Source: Dactylosporangium fulvum (GTDB lineage: Bacteria; Actinomycetota; Actinomycetes; Mycobacteriales; Micromonosporaceae). From it: 64,000 nucleotides of DNA. The notes below the pieces were generated by a model. The model saw nothing but the letters and a program-made list of their open reading frames with translations, searched no databases and was not told where the DNA came from. Below, in pieces: positions 55,601-62,161 of this stretch. The translations under genes and the position numbers were made by a program. The stretch spans positions 4,674,501 to 4,738,500 of the forward strand of contig NZ_CP073720.1 in assembly GCF_025137375.1 (NCBI RefSeq), given 5' to 3'. The number at the start of each line of letters is the position of its first letter. The first letter of the stretch is position 1.

Positions 55601-57106
55601 GTGCACCGCAGCTTCGGCGGCGACGGCAGTACGGTGACCGTGGAACGCGAGCGCCGACACGTCACCGACGACCGGACCCGGGTGGCGCTGGTGGAGACGA
55701 GGACGGCCGGCACCGATCCGGGCGCGGCGCAGCTGGTGCGCTACCAGTACCAGGACCAGCTCGGCTCGGCCACCCTGGAGCTGGACTCCTCGGCGCAGGT
55801 CATCTCCTACGAGGAGTACCACCCCTACGGCAGTTGCGCGTATCGCGCGGTGCGGTCGCAGACCGAGACGCCGAAGCGCTACCGCTACACGGGCAAGGAA
55901 CACGACGCGGAAACCGGCCTGTCCTACCACGGCGCCCGCTACTACGCGCCGTGGCTGGCCCGCTGGACCGCCGTCGACCCGGCGATGCTGGGCGACCGCG
56001 ATTCCGGGAGAGCCCGGCCCGACCAGCCGTACGTGTACGTGGGGAACCGGCCGACGGTCGCGCACGACCCCGACGGCCGGATCGCCTGGCTGGTGGTCGC
56101 CGCGGCGGTCGTCATCACGGCGCTCACCGTCAACAGCGCGGCCAACGCCCCGCGCAACGCGCAGGAGGCGGCGCAGGCCACGCCGAGCATCACACCGGGG
56201 GAGTACGCCGCGCACGTGGCGATCAACGCGGGCGCCGGGGTCGGCAACCGGGCCGCGTCGGCGGCGTTCTCGGCGACCCGGTCCAGGGTGGCCGCGGCGG
56301 CTGCGGACGGCGCCGTGAGCGCCGCTGCCGCCGCCCCGCTCAACCGCGCGGTGTCGGACGTGGCCCAGGGGACGAGCAGCAGCGTCGGCGAGTACGCCAC
56401 GGAAACGATCGAGGCCGCGGTCGGCGGCGCCACCGTCGGCGCGACGCTGGCCGTGGCCGGCAAGGTGGTCCGGTCCGCGGCCGCGCGGGTCGGTCGGCGC
56501 GGGACGGCCGGCCGGCACATCGGCAGCAGCAAGGACAACAAGGGATCGGTGACGAACCCGAAATGCCTCAACGACCACTGCGTCGCCGACGTCGGGGCGC
56601 ACCAGGCGAACCTGCACCTCGCGCCGTCCGAGACGAAGCCGATCACCAACGAGGACTTCGTCAAGGCGGCCGGCCGCCCGGTCGGTGAGGTGACCGGCAA
56701 GATCACCAGCCTGGACGACGCCGCGTCCTTCCTCAACGCGGGGTTCGCCGAGCTGAAGGCCCAGGGCCGGATCGTCCGTGACATCCGGGCCGAGTCGTTC
56801 TTCGGTCTGGCACACCTGGAACCCGGTCCCTACCTGGGAACCGTCGACTGGGAGAACCGTGGCCTGCACGCGCTGCACGTCGAGGTCACCCCCGAACTGA
56901 TCGGCACCAAGCACTTCAGCGTCAAACCGCAGCCGGGCGGGAAGAAGCTCCGCACCCCGATCCTGGAGTCCGCGATCGACGAGCACCTCGACAAGGGGAT
57001 CGAGGTCGTCTCCGAGCCCGCCTACCGGATCAACTACTACGACCCGGCCAATGGGTGGGCGTGGCAGCAACCGGCTGTGCGGGGGTGGATCAAGTTCCGG
57101 TTCTGA
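49640..57106 (+). CDS. fused TcB-TcC toxin (SpvB/FG-GAP/TcdB-mid/RHS) with variable C-terminal effector
   Basis: 2488 residues. SpvB domain (about 30-310: GGGAIRGMDETFAINPATG), FG-GAP/VCBS propeller repeats (about 415-655: DLDGDGISGAL, LDGDGHADLL, DMSGDGLPDVV), TcdB middle domains (about 700-1010: KPYLLVGVRNNLGAETRVGY, THVS-type and EREFRGFGLVEQTD), YD/RHS repeats (about 1100-2030) and RHS core (2035-2148: YRYTGKEHDAETGLSYHGAR, YYAPWLARWTAVDP, ending HDPDGR). In Photorhabdus TcB and TcC are separate genes; here they are one chain forming the hollow cocoon that encloses the effector. Residues 2149-2488 begin with a hydrophobic segment and form the variable toxin. AGGAAGGAG precedes the start inside the TcA gene, so production is coupled. 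Confidence 0.92.
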   Translation: MSASSSATRSEAVARPESPAAAQAAHQPRGFADPPAVTVPAGGGAIRGMDETFAINPATGTGSLSVPIPVSPGRGGFGPALTLRYDSGAGNGAFGLGWSLGLPAVARSTDRRLPAYGQDDVFVLAGAEDLVPELDGTGTPVVLDRPEHAPGHRIDRYRPRVEGAFARVERWTRHADGDVHWRTAGGDGTTTVYGENPQARIADPAARQRVFSWLICRRYDDRGNAMEFEYRGEDSLGVDTGAPAELHRTPAGRVAHRYLKRIRYGNRVSRLADPQPAAPDWAFEVVFDYGDHDPQHPTPQPDRPWPARLDPFSDHRPGFDLRVYRLCRRVLMFHHFPAEPGVGADCLVRATELRYHGDPGRGQPIASLLASATVHAYRRSGAGYLRRSMPPVECDYSTATFAEDVREAGPDAPAGPAAWVDLDGDGISGALVESGGSWLYHRNDGDGRLAPAVAVAAQPVPRALAGTRRQLLDLTGNGTLDVVSFDGPVPGFTERDGDGWGPFRAFERLPADLDRADARLVDLDGDGHADLLLTDTDAITWYPSLGAAGFGDARRRPHPLDDETGPRLVLADRTGSVYLADMSGDGLPDVVRVRNGDVSYWPNLGHGRFGARVPMAGAPVLAPPESFDQRRVRLADVDGTGVADLLYLDGDGVRVWLNQSGNGFAAPHHIAHVPPTATATDVTVTDLLGNGTACLVWPAPRHGTAGDRLRYLDLMGGVKPYLLVGVRNNLGAETRVGYASSTRFYLADRAAGRSWATRLPFPVHVVTEVQTLDHVSHSRFVARYTYHHGAYDGVEREFRGFGLVEQTDAETVGTDADVLTTPPVLTRTWFHTGLHDPGGATAGQLRQEYWDGDPIVRLPATTLPEGLSDADRRDAVRALRGTMLRQEVYAQDRTDREGLPYTVTERRPALRLVQPRGCNDHPVFLVHEHETVDAAYDRATYHAGDQTVPDPRVSHGVTLDVDSFGNVLRAVRVTYGRRHPDPDPALSEADRAAQHRLHVSTVDHRMTAAVTGPVAHRTPLPAEQRRFELLGPPAQPGRLFTAEELRVAADGARRLLEHRRTLYRRDDLTGPLPLGSLESLALPYESYSLALTPEMVMQAYGDRVDDAVLAEAGYVHSADAGWWVPSGRVHFAAGGTPQAELSLARAHFFLPVRFTDPFGATTIAGYDPYDLAVVDVRDALGNRTTVGERDAAGQIVAGGFDYRVLQPRLVTDANRNRSEVAFDVHGAVVGTAVRGKPGEPVGDSLDGFTADLPEDVLAGEVTDPAGLLGAATTRLIHDLFAYHRSRGDTQPQGPVVHTLVRETHATDQPAGEPVRIQHTVTYSDGFGRIVQTKATAAPGPVADGGPIVTPRWIATGWTVFNAKGSPVREYEPFFTGTHRFEADRTAGVSATRCHDAAQRVVAVLRPDHSWDKVVFDPWRQETWDGNDTVLLDPRTDPDLAVFAALLPAGDYLPTWYAQRVDGGLGAEERDAAVKAAAHAATPTVTHLDSLGRAFRTRTEAGGTEPAELTRLTLDVEGNELEVRDGLDRLVLRTDLGFGGRLLRQAGMDTGVRRVLTDVAGQLRATWDDRGHRVRTTYDALRRPVEAHLLAGTEPERVIGRTVHGETLPDAEDRNLRGTVHAVYDSAGRSTTERRDFKGNPLTATRRFTAGYRDVPDWSADPPLDTDTYTTHTRYDALNRPIQQAGPYCGDRTDVVRPGYDISGRLTRLDVWTRRPVPTGLLDPGGADLHAVTELDHDAAGRRARVVHGNGTVTTYTYDPATSRLRRLVTRRAAEVLQDLRHTFDPVGNITAVRDAAQQTAFFAGQVVQSGADYTYDALYRLVEAGGREQLAGAPGTGPDLPGPAIHPGDGAAVGRYTERCRYDPVGNLLELVHQSARPGAGWTRRHTYTEHSNRLVATSIGSGPEETYEHDAHGNMTRMPHLPLMAWDHADRLRAVARQVVTDGTPETTYYVYDAAGERVRAVTERSATGAAAPTRAAERRYLGGFEVHRSFGGDGSTVTVERERRHVTDDRTRVALVETRTAGTDPGAAQLVRYQYQDQLGSATLELDSSAQVISYEEYHPYGSCAYRAVRSQTETPKRYRYTGKEHDAETGLSYHGARYYAPWLARWTAVDPAMLGDRDSGRARPDQPYVYVGNRPTVAHDPDGRIAWLVVAAAVVITALTVNSAANAPRNAQEAAQATPSITPGEYAAHVAINAGAGVGNRAASAAFSATRSRVAAAAADGAVSAAAAAPLNRAVSDVAQGTSSSVGEYATETIEAAVGGATVGATLAVAGKVVRSAAARVGRRGTAGRHIGSSKDNKGSVTNPKCLNDHCVADVGAHQANLHLAPSETKPITNEDFVKAAGRPVGEVTGKITSLDDAASFLNAGFAELKAQGRIVRDIRAESFFGLAHLEPGPYLGTVDWENRGLHALHVEVTPELIGTKHFSVKPQPGGKKLRTPILESAIDEHLDKGIEVVSEPAYRINYYDPANGWAWQQPAVRGWIKFRF
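56084..57103 (+). other. variable C-terminal effector region of the TcB-TcC protein
   Basis: This stretch encodes residues 2149-2488, downstream of the RHS core. It starts with an Ala/Val-rich hydrophobic helix (IAWLVVAAAVVITALTV) and Ala-rich helices, then a distinct domain of about 180 residues: KCLNDHCVADVGAHQANL (Cys2309, Cys2314), RPVGEVTGKITSLDDAASFL, GLAHLEPGPYLGTVDWENRG, LHALHVEV (His2410, His2413), and a C-terminal VRGWIKFRF. Position says it is the injected toxin. A papain-like cysteine fold (Cys then His) is possible but not proven; no known ADP-ribosyltransferase motif is seen. Confidence 0.6.
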
Positions 57107-57139
57107 TACATGGCGTCGCGATGCCGACACAGCGGTTCC

Positions 57140-57200
57140 GGCCGCTCCTCGCATCGTGGTGATTTGGGCACTGACCATCACCACGATGCGAGGAGCGGCC
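57140..57200. repeat. perfect 24-bp-arm inverted repeat between toxin and regulator
   Basis: Bases 57140-57163 and 57177-57200 are exact reverse complements (outer ends GGCCGCTCCTCGC and GCGAGGAGCGGCC) with a 13-base loop. In RNA the right arm contains GAGGAG, the probable ribosome site of the regulator starting at 57207, so a hairpin would hide it. It could also terminate toxin transcription 34 bases after the TcB-TcC stop, or be a protein-binding operator. Confidence 0.8.
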
Positions 57201-57206
57201 CACCCG

Positions 57207-60206
57207 ATGACCGTCGCAGTGACCGCACGCACCATGCTCGTCGGCCGCGCCGGCGACGTGGCCGACGTCGTGCGGGCGGTCGACGAGCACCGCATCGTCA
57301 CGCTCACCGGGCCCGGCGGCAGCGGCAAGACCAGCCTCGCGCGGGCGGTCGCGGCGAGCATCGAGGGCGACGGGACACTGCCGGTCCGGTGGGTGGAACT
57401 GGCCCCGGTGGCCGGGCCCGGCGCGGTCGCCGCCGCCCTCGCCGCGTCCCTCGGGATCCGTGACACGGCCGGTGTCCCACTCGCCGAGTCCGTGGTCCGC
57501 CGGCTGCGCGACGAGCACGTCCTGCTGGTGCTCGACAACTGCGAACACGTCATCGCCGAGGCCGCCGACCTCACCGACCGGCTCGTCGACGGCTGCCCGG
57601 GGCTGCGGGTCCTGGCCACCAGCCGGGAACGGTTGCGGATCACGGGGGAGTGGTCCCGGCCGGTGCCGCCGCTGCCGGTCTGCGACCCGTCGGCGCTGCC
57701 CCCGCTGGACGAACTCGCGGACTGGCCCGCCATCCAGCTGTTCGTGCACCGGGCCGTCGCCGTCAACCCCGCCTTCGTGCTGTGCGAGCGCAACGCCCGC
57801 GCCGTCGCCGCGATCTGCGCCCACCTCGACGGGCTGCCGCTGGCGATAGAACTGGCCGCCGCCCGGGTCGCGGCCCTGCCCATCGAGGACCTCGCCGACC
57901 GGCTCGACGTGGTGTTCGGTCTGCTCGACACCGGCCGCCGCGGCGGTGTCGCCCGGCAGCGGACCCTCCAGTCCACAATGGACTGGAGCCATGCCCTGCT
58001 GGAGCCGGACGAACAGGTCGTCCTGCGCCGGCTGGCGGTCTTCGCCGGGACGTTCACCCTCGCCGCCGTGGAAGCGCTGTGCGATGACACTCCCGGCATC
58101 CTGTGGATCCTGCCGTCCCTTGTGGACAAGTCCCTGGTCCAGATTCGCGGCAGCGGCGGCGACGTCCGCTACTGCATGCTCGAGACGGTCCGCCGGTACG
58201 CGGCGCGAAAGCTCGCGACGGCCGGCGAGGAGCAGGCCGTTCGCGACCGGCACGCAGCCCTGATGGCCGAGCTGGCCGAACCAGCGGACCGCGGCACCGC
58301 GGTGTGGCCCGACCAGCTCGACGCGGCACGAGCCGACCTGGTCGCCGCGCTGGCCTGGTGTCACGCGAGCGCGGACCGTGCCCCGTCGGCCGATCGGCTG
58401 CTGCGCCTGTCGGTCGCGCTGTATCCGTGGTGGACACTGCGCGGCGCGTACGCCGAAGGGTTGCGGTGGCTCACCGCGGCGCTGGAGACCGGCGCCGGGC
58501 CGCAACGGCTGCGCGCGGCCGGCCACTCCGCCGCGGGTTCGCTGGCGATGCTGCACTGCCGGTACGACCTGGCCACCGACCAGCTGGACCGGGCATTGCC
58601 GCTGTACCGGGAACTCGACGACGCGGCCGGGCATGCGTCGGTGCTGTCGGTCCTCGGCGGCATCGCCCGGGAACGCGGCCGCTATGACGACGCCGAACGC
58701 CTGCTGCTGGAGTGTCTGCGCCGCCGGGAGGAGACCGGTGACACCGCCGGGGCCGCCGGCACCCGCAACCAGCTGGCGTTCCTGGCCTGGCTGCGCGGTG
58801 ACCCGGGCCGGGCGGCCGTGCTCGCAGCCGGGCCGGTGGCGTACTTCCGCGGGGTCGGCGACCCGCGCCGCACCGCCGCCTGCCTCATCAACGCGGGGGC
58901 GGCGGCTCTCTACGACGGCGACTGCGACACCGCCACGCGGGTCCTGACCGAGGCGCTCGACCTGGCCCGGTCGGTCCGGTTCGCCGAGGGGACCGCCTGG
59001 GCGCTGGAACTGCTCGGCCGCGTCGCCCTGCGCGCTGATGACCGGGCGCGTGCGGCTCGCCTGCTGGCGGAGAGCGTCGCCGCGCAGTACGCCGTCGGCG
59101 ACCTGTGGCGGACCGCCAGCGGACTGGAGGCGCTGGCCGCCGCACACCGGGACCCGGCCTTCGCGGCGCGGCTGCTGGGTGCCGCCGACGTTGTCCGTAC
59201 GACGCTGGGCACGCCCCGCCCGCCCGTCGAGGACCCCGACGTCGCCGGGCTGGCCGCTTCCCTGCGCCGATCGCCCTTCACAGCCGATGCGTGGGCGGCT
59301 GCGGCAGCTGTTCCGCTCGCTGACATCGTCGCCTCCGTCGCGCGGCTTTCCGTGGCGTCGTCGTCCGCGCCTTTGGTCGTGGCGCCGGTTCCGGTTGCGC
59401 GGACGGGGGACCGGCTCCCCGCGCAGGTGCGGATCCTCGCGCTGGGGCAGGTGCGGGAATACGCGGAGCAGCGGCTGCTCGGGCCGGCCGACTGGACGTA
59501 TCAGAAGCCCCGGGAACTGGTGCATTATCTGCTGTCACATCCGGGCGGCAGCAAGGAGCACGTGGGACAGGCGCTGTGGCCCGACACCGGCGGCACCGGG
59601 CTGCGCAACAGCTTCCACACCGCGGTCCGGCACGCCCGCCGGGCACTGGGCGGCGCCGAATGGGTGCGGTTCAGCAACGGCCGGTACGTGTTCAACCGGG
59701 CGCTTCCGCACCTGTACGACGTCGACGCGTTCGAGGCAGGCTTGGAGAAGGCGGCCGCGGAGGAATCGGCTGCCGGTGCGGTGCCGCTGCTGGAACAGGC
59801 GCTGGAGCACTACCGGGGCGACTTCCTGGCCGACCTCGGCGGCGGACAGTGGATCGTCGCCCGTCGCACCGAGTTGCGCAGGCGCGCCGAGGAGAGTCTG
59901 ATGCGCCTCGGCGTGTTGCTGGTCGACGGCGGCGACCCCGGGCGGGCGGTGCACGCCTACCGGCGTCTGCTCGACCTGGACCCGCTCGTCGAGGCGGCGC
60001 ACCGCTCGCTGATGTCCTGCTATGCCGCGTTGGGTGAGCCGGGCCGGGTCCAGCGGCAGTACACCGAACTGATCACCGTGCTCGGTGACGAACTCGGCGT
60101 GCGGCCCGCGGCCGAGACGACGGCGCTCTACGAGCGGCTGAACCAGGGCCGCCCGGCCCGCTCCCACCGGCGAACCGCACGATCCCCTGTGACCCGACCC
60201 CGGTGA
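57207..60206 (+). CDS. large ATPase-TPR regulator with C-terminal SARP-type DNA-binding and BTAD domains
   Basis: 999 residues. Walker A GPGGSGKT (35-42), Walker B VLLVLDNCEHV and LGVLATSRERL-type segments form an NB-ARC/AAA-like ATPase of the AfsR/LAL kind; TPR-like helices fill about 350-700. The C-terminus (about 740-830) is an OmpR-type winged helix (YQKPRELVHYLLSHPGGSKE, ALWPD) followed by a BTAD domain (about 835-975: ALPHLYDVDAFEAGLEKA, YRRLLDLDPLVEAAHRSLM). AfsR/SARP proteins normally carry these two domains at the N-terminus, so the order is reversed. Directly downstream of the toxin genes, it is the best candidate for their activator. ATG 57207 is chosen because ATG 57186 lies within the hairpin arm. 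Confidence 0.88.
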   Translation: MTVAVTARTMLVGRAGDVADVVRAVDEHRIVTLTGPGGSGKTSLARAVAASIEGDGTLPVRWVELAPVAGPGAVAAALAASLGIRDTAGVPLAESVVRRLRDEHVLLVLDNCEHVIAEAADLTDRLVDGCPGLRVLATSRERLRITGEWSRPVPPLPVCDPSALPPLDELADWPAIQLFVHRAVAVNPAFVLCERNARAVAAICAHLDGLPLAIELAAARVAALPIEDLADRLDVVFGLLDTGRRGGVARQRTLQSTMDWSHALLEPDEQVVLRRLAVFAGTFTLAAVEALCDDTPGILWILPSLVDKSLVQIRGSGGDVRYCMLETVRRYAARKLATAGEEQAVRDRHAALMAELAEPADRGTAVWPDQLDAARADLVAALAWCHASADRAPSADRLLRLSVALYPWWTLRGAYAEGLRWLTAALETGAGPQRLRAAGHSAAGSLAMLHCRYDLATDQLDRALPLYRELDDAAGHASVLSVLGGIARERGRYDDAERLLLECLRRREETGDTAGAAGTRNQLAFLAWLRGDPGRAAVLAAGPVAYFRGVGDPRRTAACLINAGAAALYDGDCDTATRVLTEALDLARSVRFAEGTAWALELLGRVALRADDRARAARLLAESVAAQYAVGDLWRTASGLEALAAAHRDPAFAARLLGAADVVRTTLGTPRPPVEDPDVAGLAASLRRSPFTADAWAAAAAVPLADIVASVARLSVASSSAPLVVAPVPVARTGDRLPAQVRILALGQVREYAEQRLLGPADWTYQKPRELVHYLLSHPGGSKEHVGQALWPDTGGTGLRNSFHTAVRHARRALGGAEWVRFSNGRYVFNRALPHLYDVDAFEAGLEKAAAEESAAGAVPLLEQALEHYRGDFLADLGGGQWIVARRTELRRRAEESLMRLGVLLVDGGDPGRAVHAYRRLLDLDPLVEAAHRSLMSCYAALGEPGRVQRQYTELITVLGDELGVRPAAETTALYERLNQGRPARSHRRTARSPVTRPR

Positions 60207-60976
60207 CAGCCCGATCCATCGGTTGACGGTGGGCTCGCCGGTGGCGAGGAAGGCGGCGGCGTATACCAGGAACGGGCCGATCAGTAGCAGCGGAACCTCC
60301 AGGACCCGCAGCACCAGCCGCCCGAATCCGCCGACAGGCGGGTTCGCCTGGCGCGGCCCGTGGTCGGCGCCCGACCGGATGAGCGCGCTCCGACCGGGCG
60401 CATATCCCCGAGGCGCCGTCGGCATGCCGGCACCCTAGCCGGCGTGATCAAGCCGGCCATGACGACGACCCGCGGTCCTCAGGGAATGACCTCGCCTCCA
60501 GCGAGCGCGGTGGCCTGCTGGAAGAGACAGACCTGGGGACCCGCTCTCGGCCACGATCCTGGCACGCCATCCACTGCTGGTCGCTCCGGCGAAGGCTGGT
60601 GGGCAATCCGCCCTGTCTGCCGCGAGAGCGACTGGAGAGCGACCTGGGCCTCGTCGGCGCGGTGCTTGCGCTGTCCCTCGATGATGATCGACCCGTCTGG
60701 GTCACCCGGGCGTCAGGCAGGTGCGGCTCGCTCTCTCCGGGCCTGGCCAAGGGGGAACGGGTAGCGTTGCACGTTCGTCTTCGCCGCGTCGCGGCGTGAG
60801 CGACACGGCCCTCCGCGCGCTCCTTGAATCAGCGTCGTACGGCTTCTCGCTGACCACGTTGACATACCGCTTTCAGTGCCCATACAGTGGCGCTTCTCAA
60901 GAATATGACAACGTGGACAGAGTCTGGAGGCCCGCGACCTGACGGGTGCGCTGGGCACACGATCGAAGGAGATCGC
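60207..60976. other. intergenic region between Tc regulator and P450 operon
   Basis: About 770 bases. The minus strand from 60425 encodes a hydrophobic segment (VLEVPLLLIGPFLVYAAAFL) in a frame that then runs into the regulator gene; it may be a remnant of a membrane protein gene. No intact gene is supported in 60430-60850. The right end carries the P450 promoter. Confidence 0.4.
60859..60888 (+). promoter_or_regulatory. sigma70-like promoter of the P450 operon
   Basis: TTGACA at 60859-60864 and TACAGT at 60883-60888 are separated by 18 bases, a good housekeeping-type promoter about 90 bases before the P450 start. The segment just downstream (60896-60930) is locally AT-richer. Confidence 0.6.
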
Positions 60977-62161
60977 ATGACCGGTGGGACGCAACTTTGG
61001 GATCCGTTCGACAAGGTCTTCATCGACGACCCGTTCCCGACGTACGCCATGCTTCGCCAGGAGCACCCCGTCTATTTCAACGCGGAGCGAGGCTTCTATG
61101 CGCTGACCCGTTGGGACGACGTCGTCGACGCCAACCGCGATTGGGAGACATACAGCAGCGCCGAAGGCATCGACCTGGACAAGACCGGCAGCATCTTCTT
61201 CGGCGAGGGCAACGTGGCGGAGACCGACCCGCCCGGCCATGACCTGTTCCGACTGGTGCTGAAAGACCACATCTCTCCCGGGTTCGTGCGCATGCAGGAA
61301 GAGGACGTGACCCGGCGCGTGCATGAGCTGAGCGAGCGGCTGGTCGGACGCTCCCGGGTTGACTTCGCCGGCGAGTTCTGCACCCGGCTCCCGCTGGGCG
61401 TCGTCTGTGATCTGCTCGGTATCGACCATTCGGATCACGACTGGGTCTATGGACGCTTCATCAGCATGTTCGGCCGGGAATCCGGCAACGAGGCAATCCC
61501 GCCCTCGGCGCTCACGGCCGCCGCCGAGGTTCGTGACTTCCTGGCAGGAGAGCTCGCCACGCGTCGCGGCAATGGAAGGGGCGACCTGCTCTCCGCCATC
61601 GCCAACGGTGTCGTCGGCGACCGGCCGCTCACGCACATCGAGCAGGTGGGGATGAGCACGCTCGTGATCGCTGCCGGCATCTCCACCACCAAGAACCTGC
61701 TCACGAACATCTTCTGGTATTTGGCACGCGACGAGGAACTCCGAGTGAAGGTGCAGGACGCGGCAGTGAAATCCGCGCCCGCGATGATCGAGGAGTTCCT
61801 CCGCTTCGACAGTCCGATCCAGAACTCCTCGCGCACTGCCACCCGGGACGTCGAGCTGCACGGTGTGACCATTCCCGAAGGCGCCACGGTGACGCTGGTC
61901 TACGGCTCAGCCAATCGCGACCCCGACCGGTTCGACGATCCGGATCAACTCGACATCAACCGGCGCGTCGGCAAGCACCTGGCGTTCGGCGGCGGCGTAC
62001 ACCTCTGCATCGGTGCTCCCCTCGCACGGCTGGAGGCGAAGATCGTTCTACAGCACGGCTTGCCGCATCTCGCGCCATTCGCGCTCGACGGCGAGCCCGA
62101 GCGCGTGCTGAAGATGAACGAGCGCGGCTTCGAGACGTTGCCCCTGGTGTTCGCGGCGTGA
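60977..62161 (+). CDS. cytochrome P450
   Basis: 394 residues, soluble bacterial class I size. Diagnostic motifs: I-helix AGISTTKNL, K-helix EEFLRFDSP with E-x-x-R, and heme loop AFGGGVHLCIGAPLARLE with Cys344 as heme ligand. The I-helix oxygen-activation motif lacks the usual acid before Thr-Thr (AGISTT rather than AGxDTT/AGHETT). It hydroxylates an unknown small molecule using an external ferredoxin system; none is encoded here. AAGGAG precedes the ATG at 60977. First gene of a coupled operon with a propeller protein and a sugar-type binding lipoprotein. Confidence 0.93.
   Translation: MTGGTQLWDPFDKVFIDDPFPTYAMLRQEHPVYFNAERGFYALTRWDDVVDANRDWETYSSAEGIDLDKTGSIFFGEGNVAETDPPGHDLFRLVLKDHISPGFVRMQEEDVTRRVHELSERLVGRSRVDFAGEFCTRLPLGVVCDLLGIDHSDHDWVYGRFISMFGRESGNEAIPPSALTAAAEVRDFLAGELATRRGNGRGDLLSAIANGVVGDRPLTHIEQVGMSTLVIAAGISTTKNLLTNIFWYLARDEELRVKVQDAAVKSAPAMIEEFLRFDSPIQNSSRTATRDVELHGVTIPEGATVTLVYGSANRDPDRFDDPDQLDINRRVGKHLAFGGGVHLCIGAPLARLEAKIVLQHGLPHLAPFALDGEPERVLKMNERGFETLPLVFAA

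Noticed and set aside
47011..58129. Several long minus-strand frames (47011-49323, 49619-52813, 52865-55426, 55538-58129) opposite the toxin and regulator genes
   Set aside because: Same shadow effect; no recognised motif, while the plus strand carries clear conserved domains throughout.
60210..60425. Minus-strand start of a small membrane protein
   Set aside because: One hydrophobic helix is visible, but the frame runs 600 bases into the regulator gene as shadow, with no stop near the intergenic region and no ribosome site.
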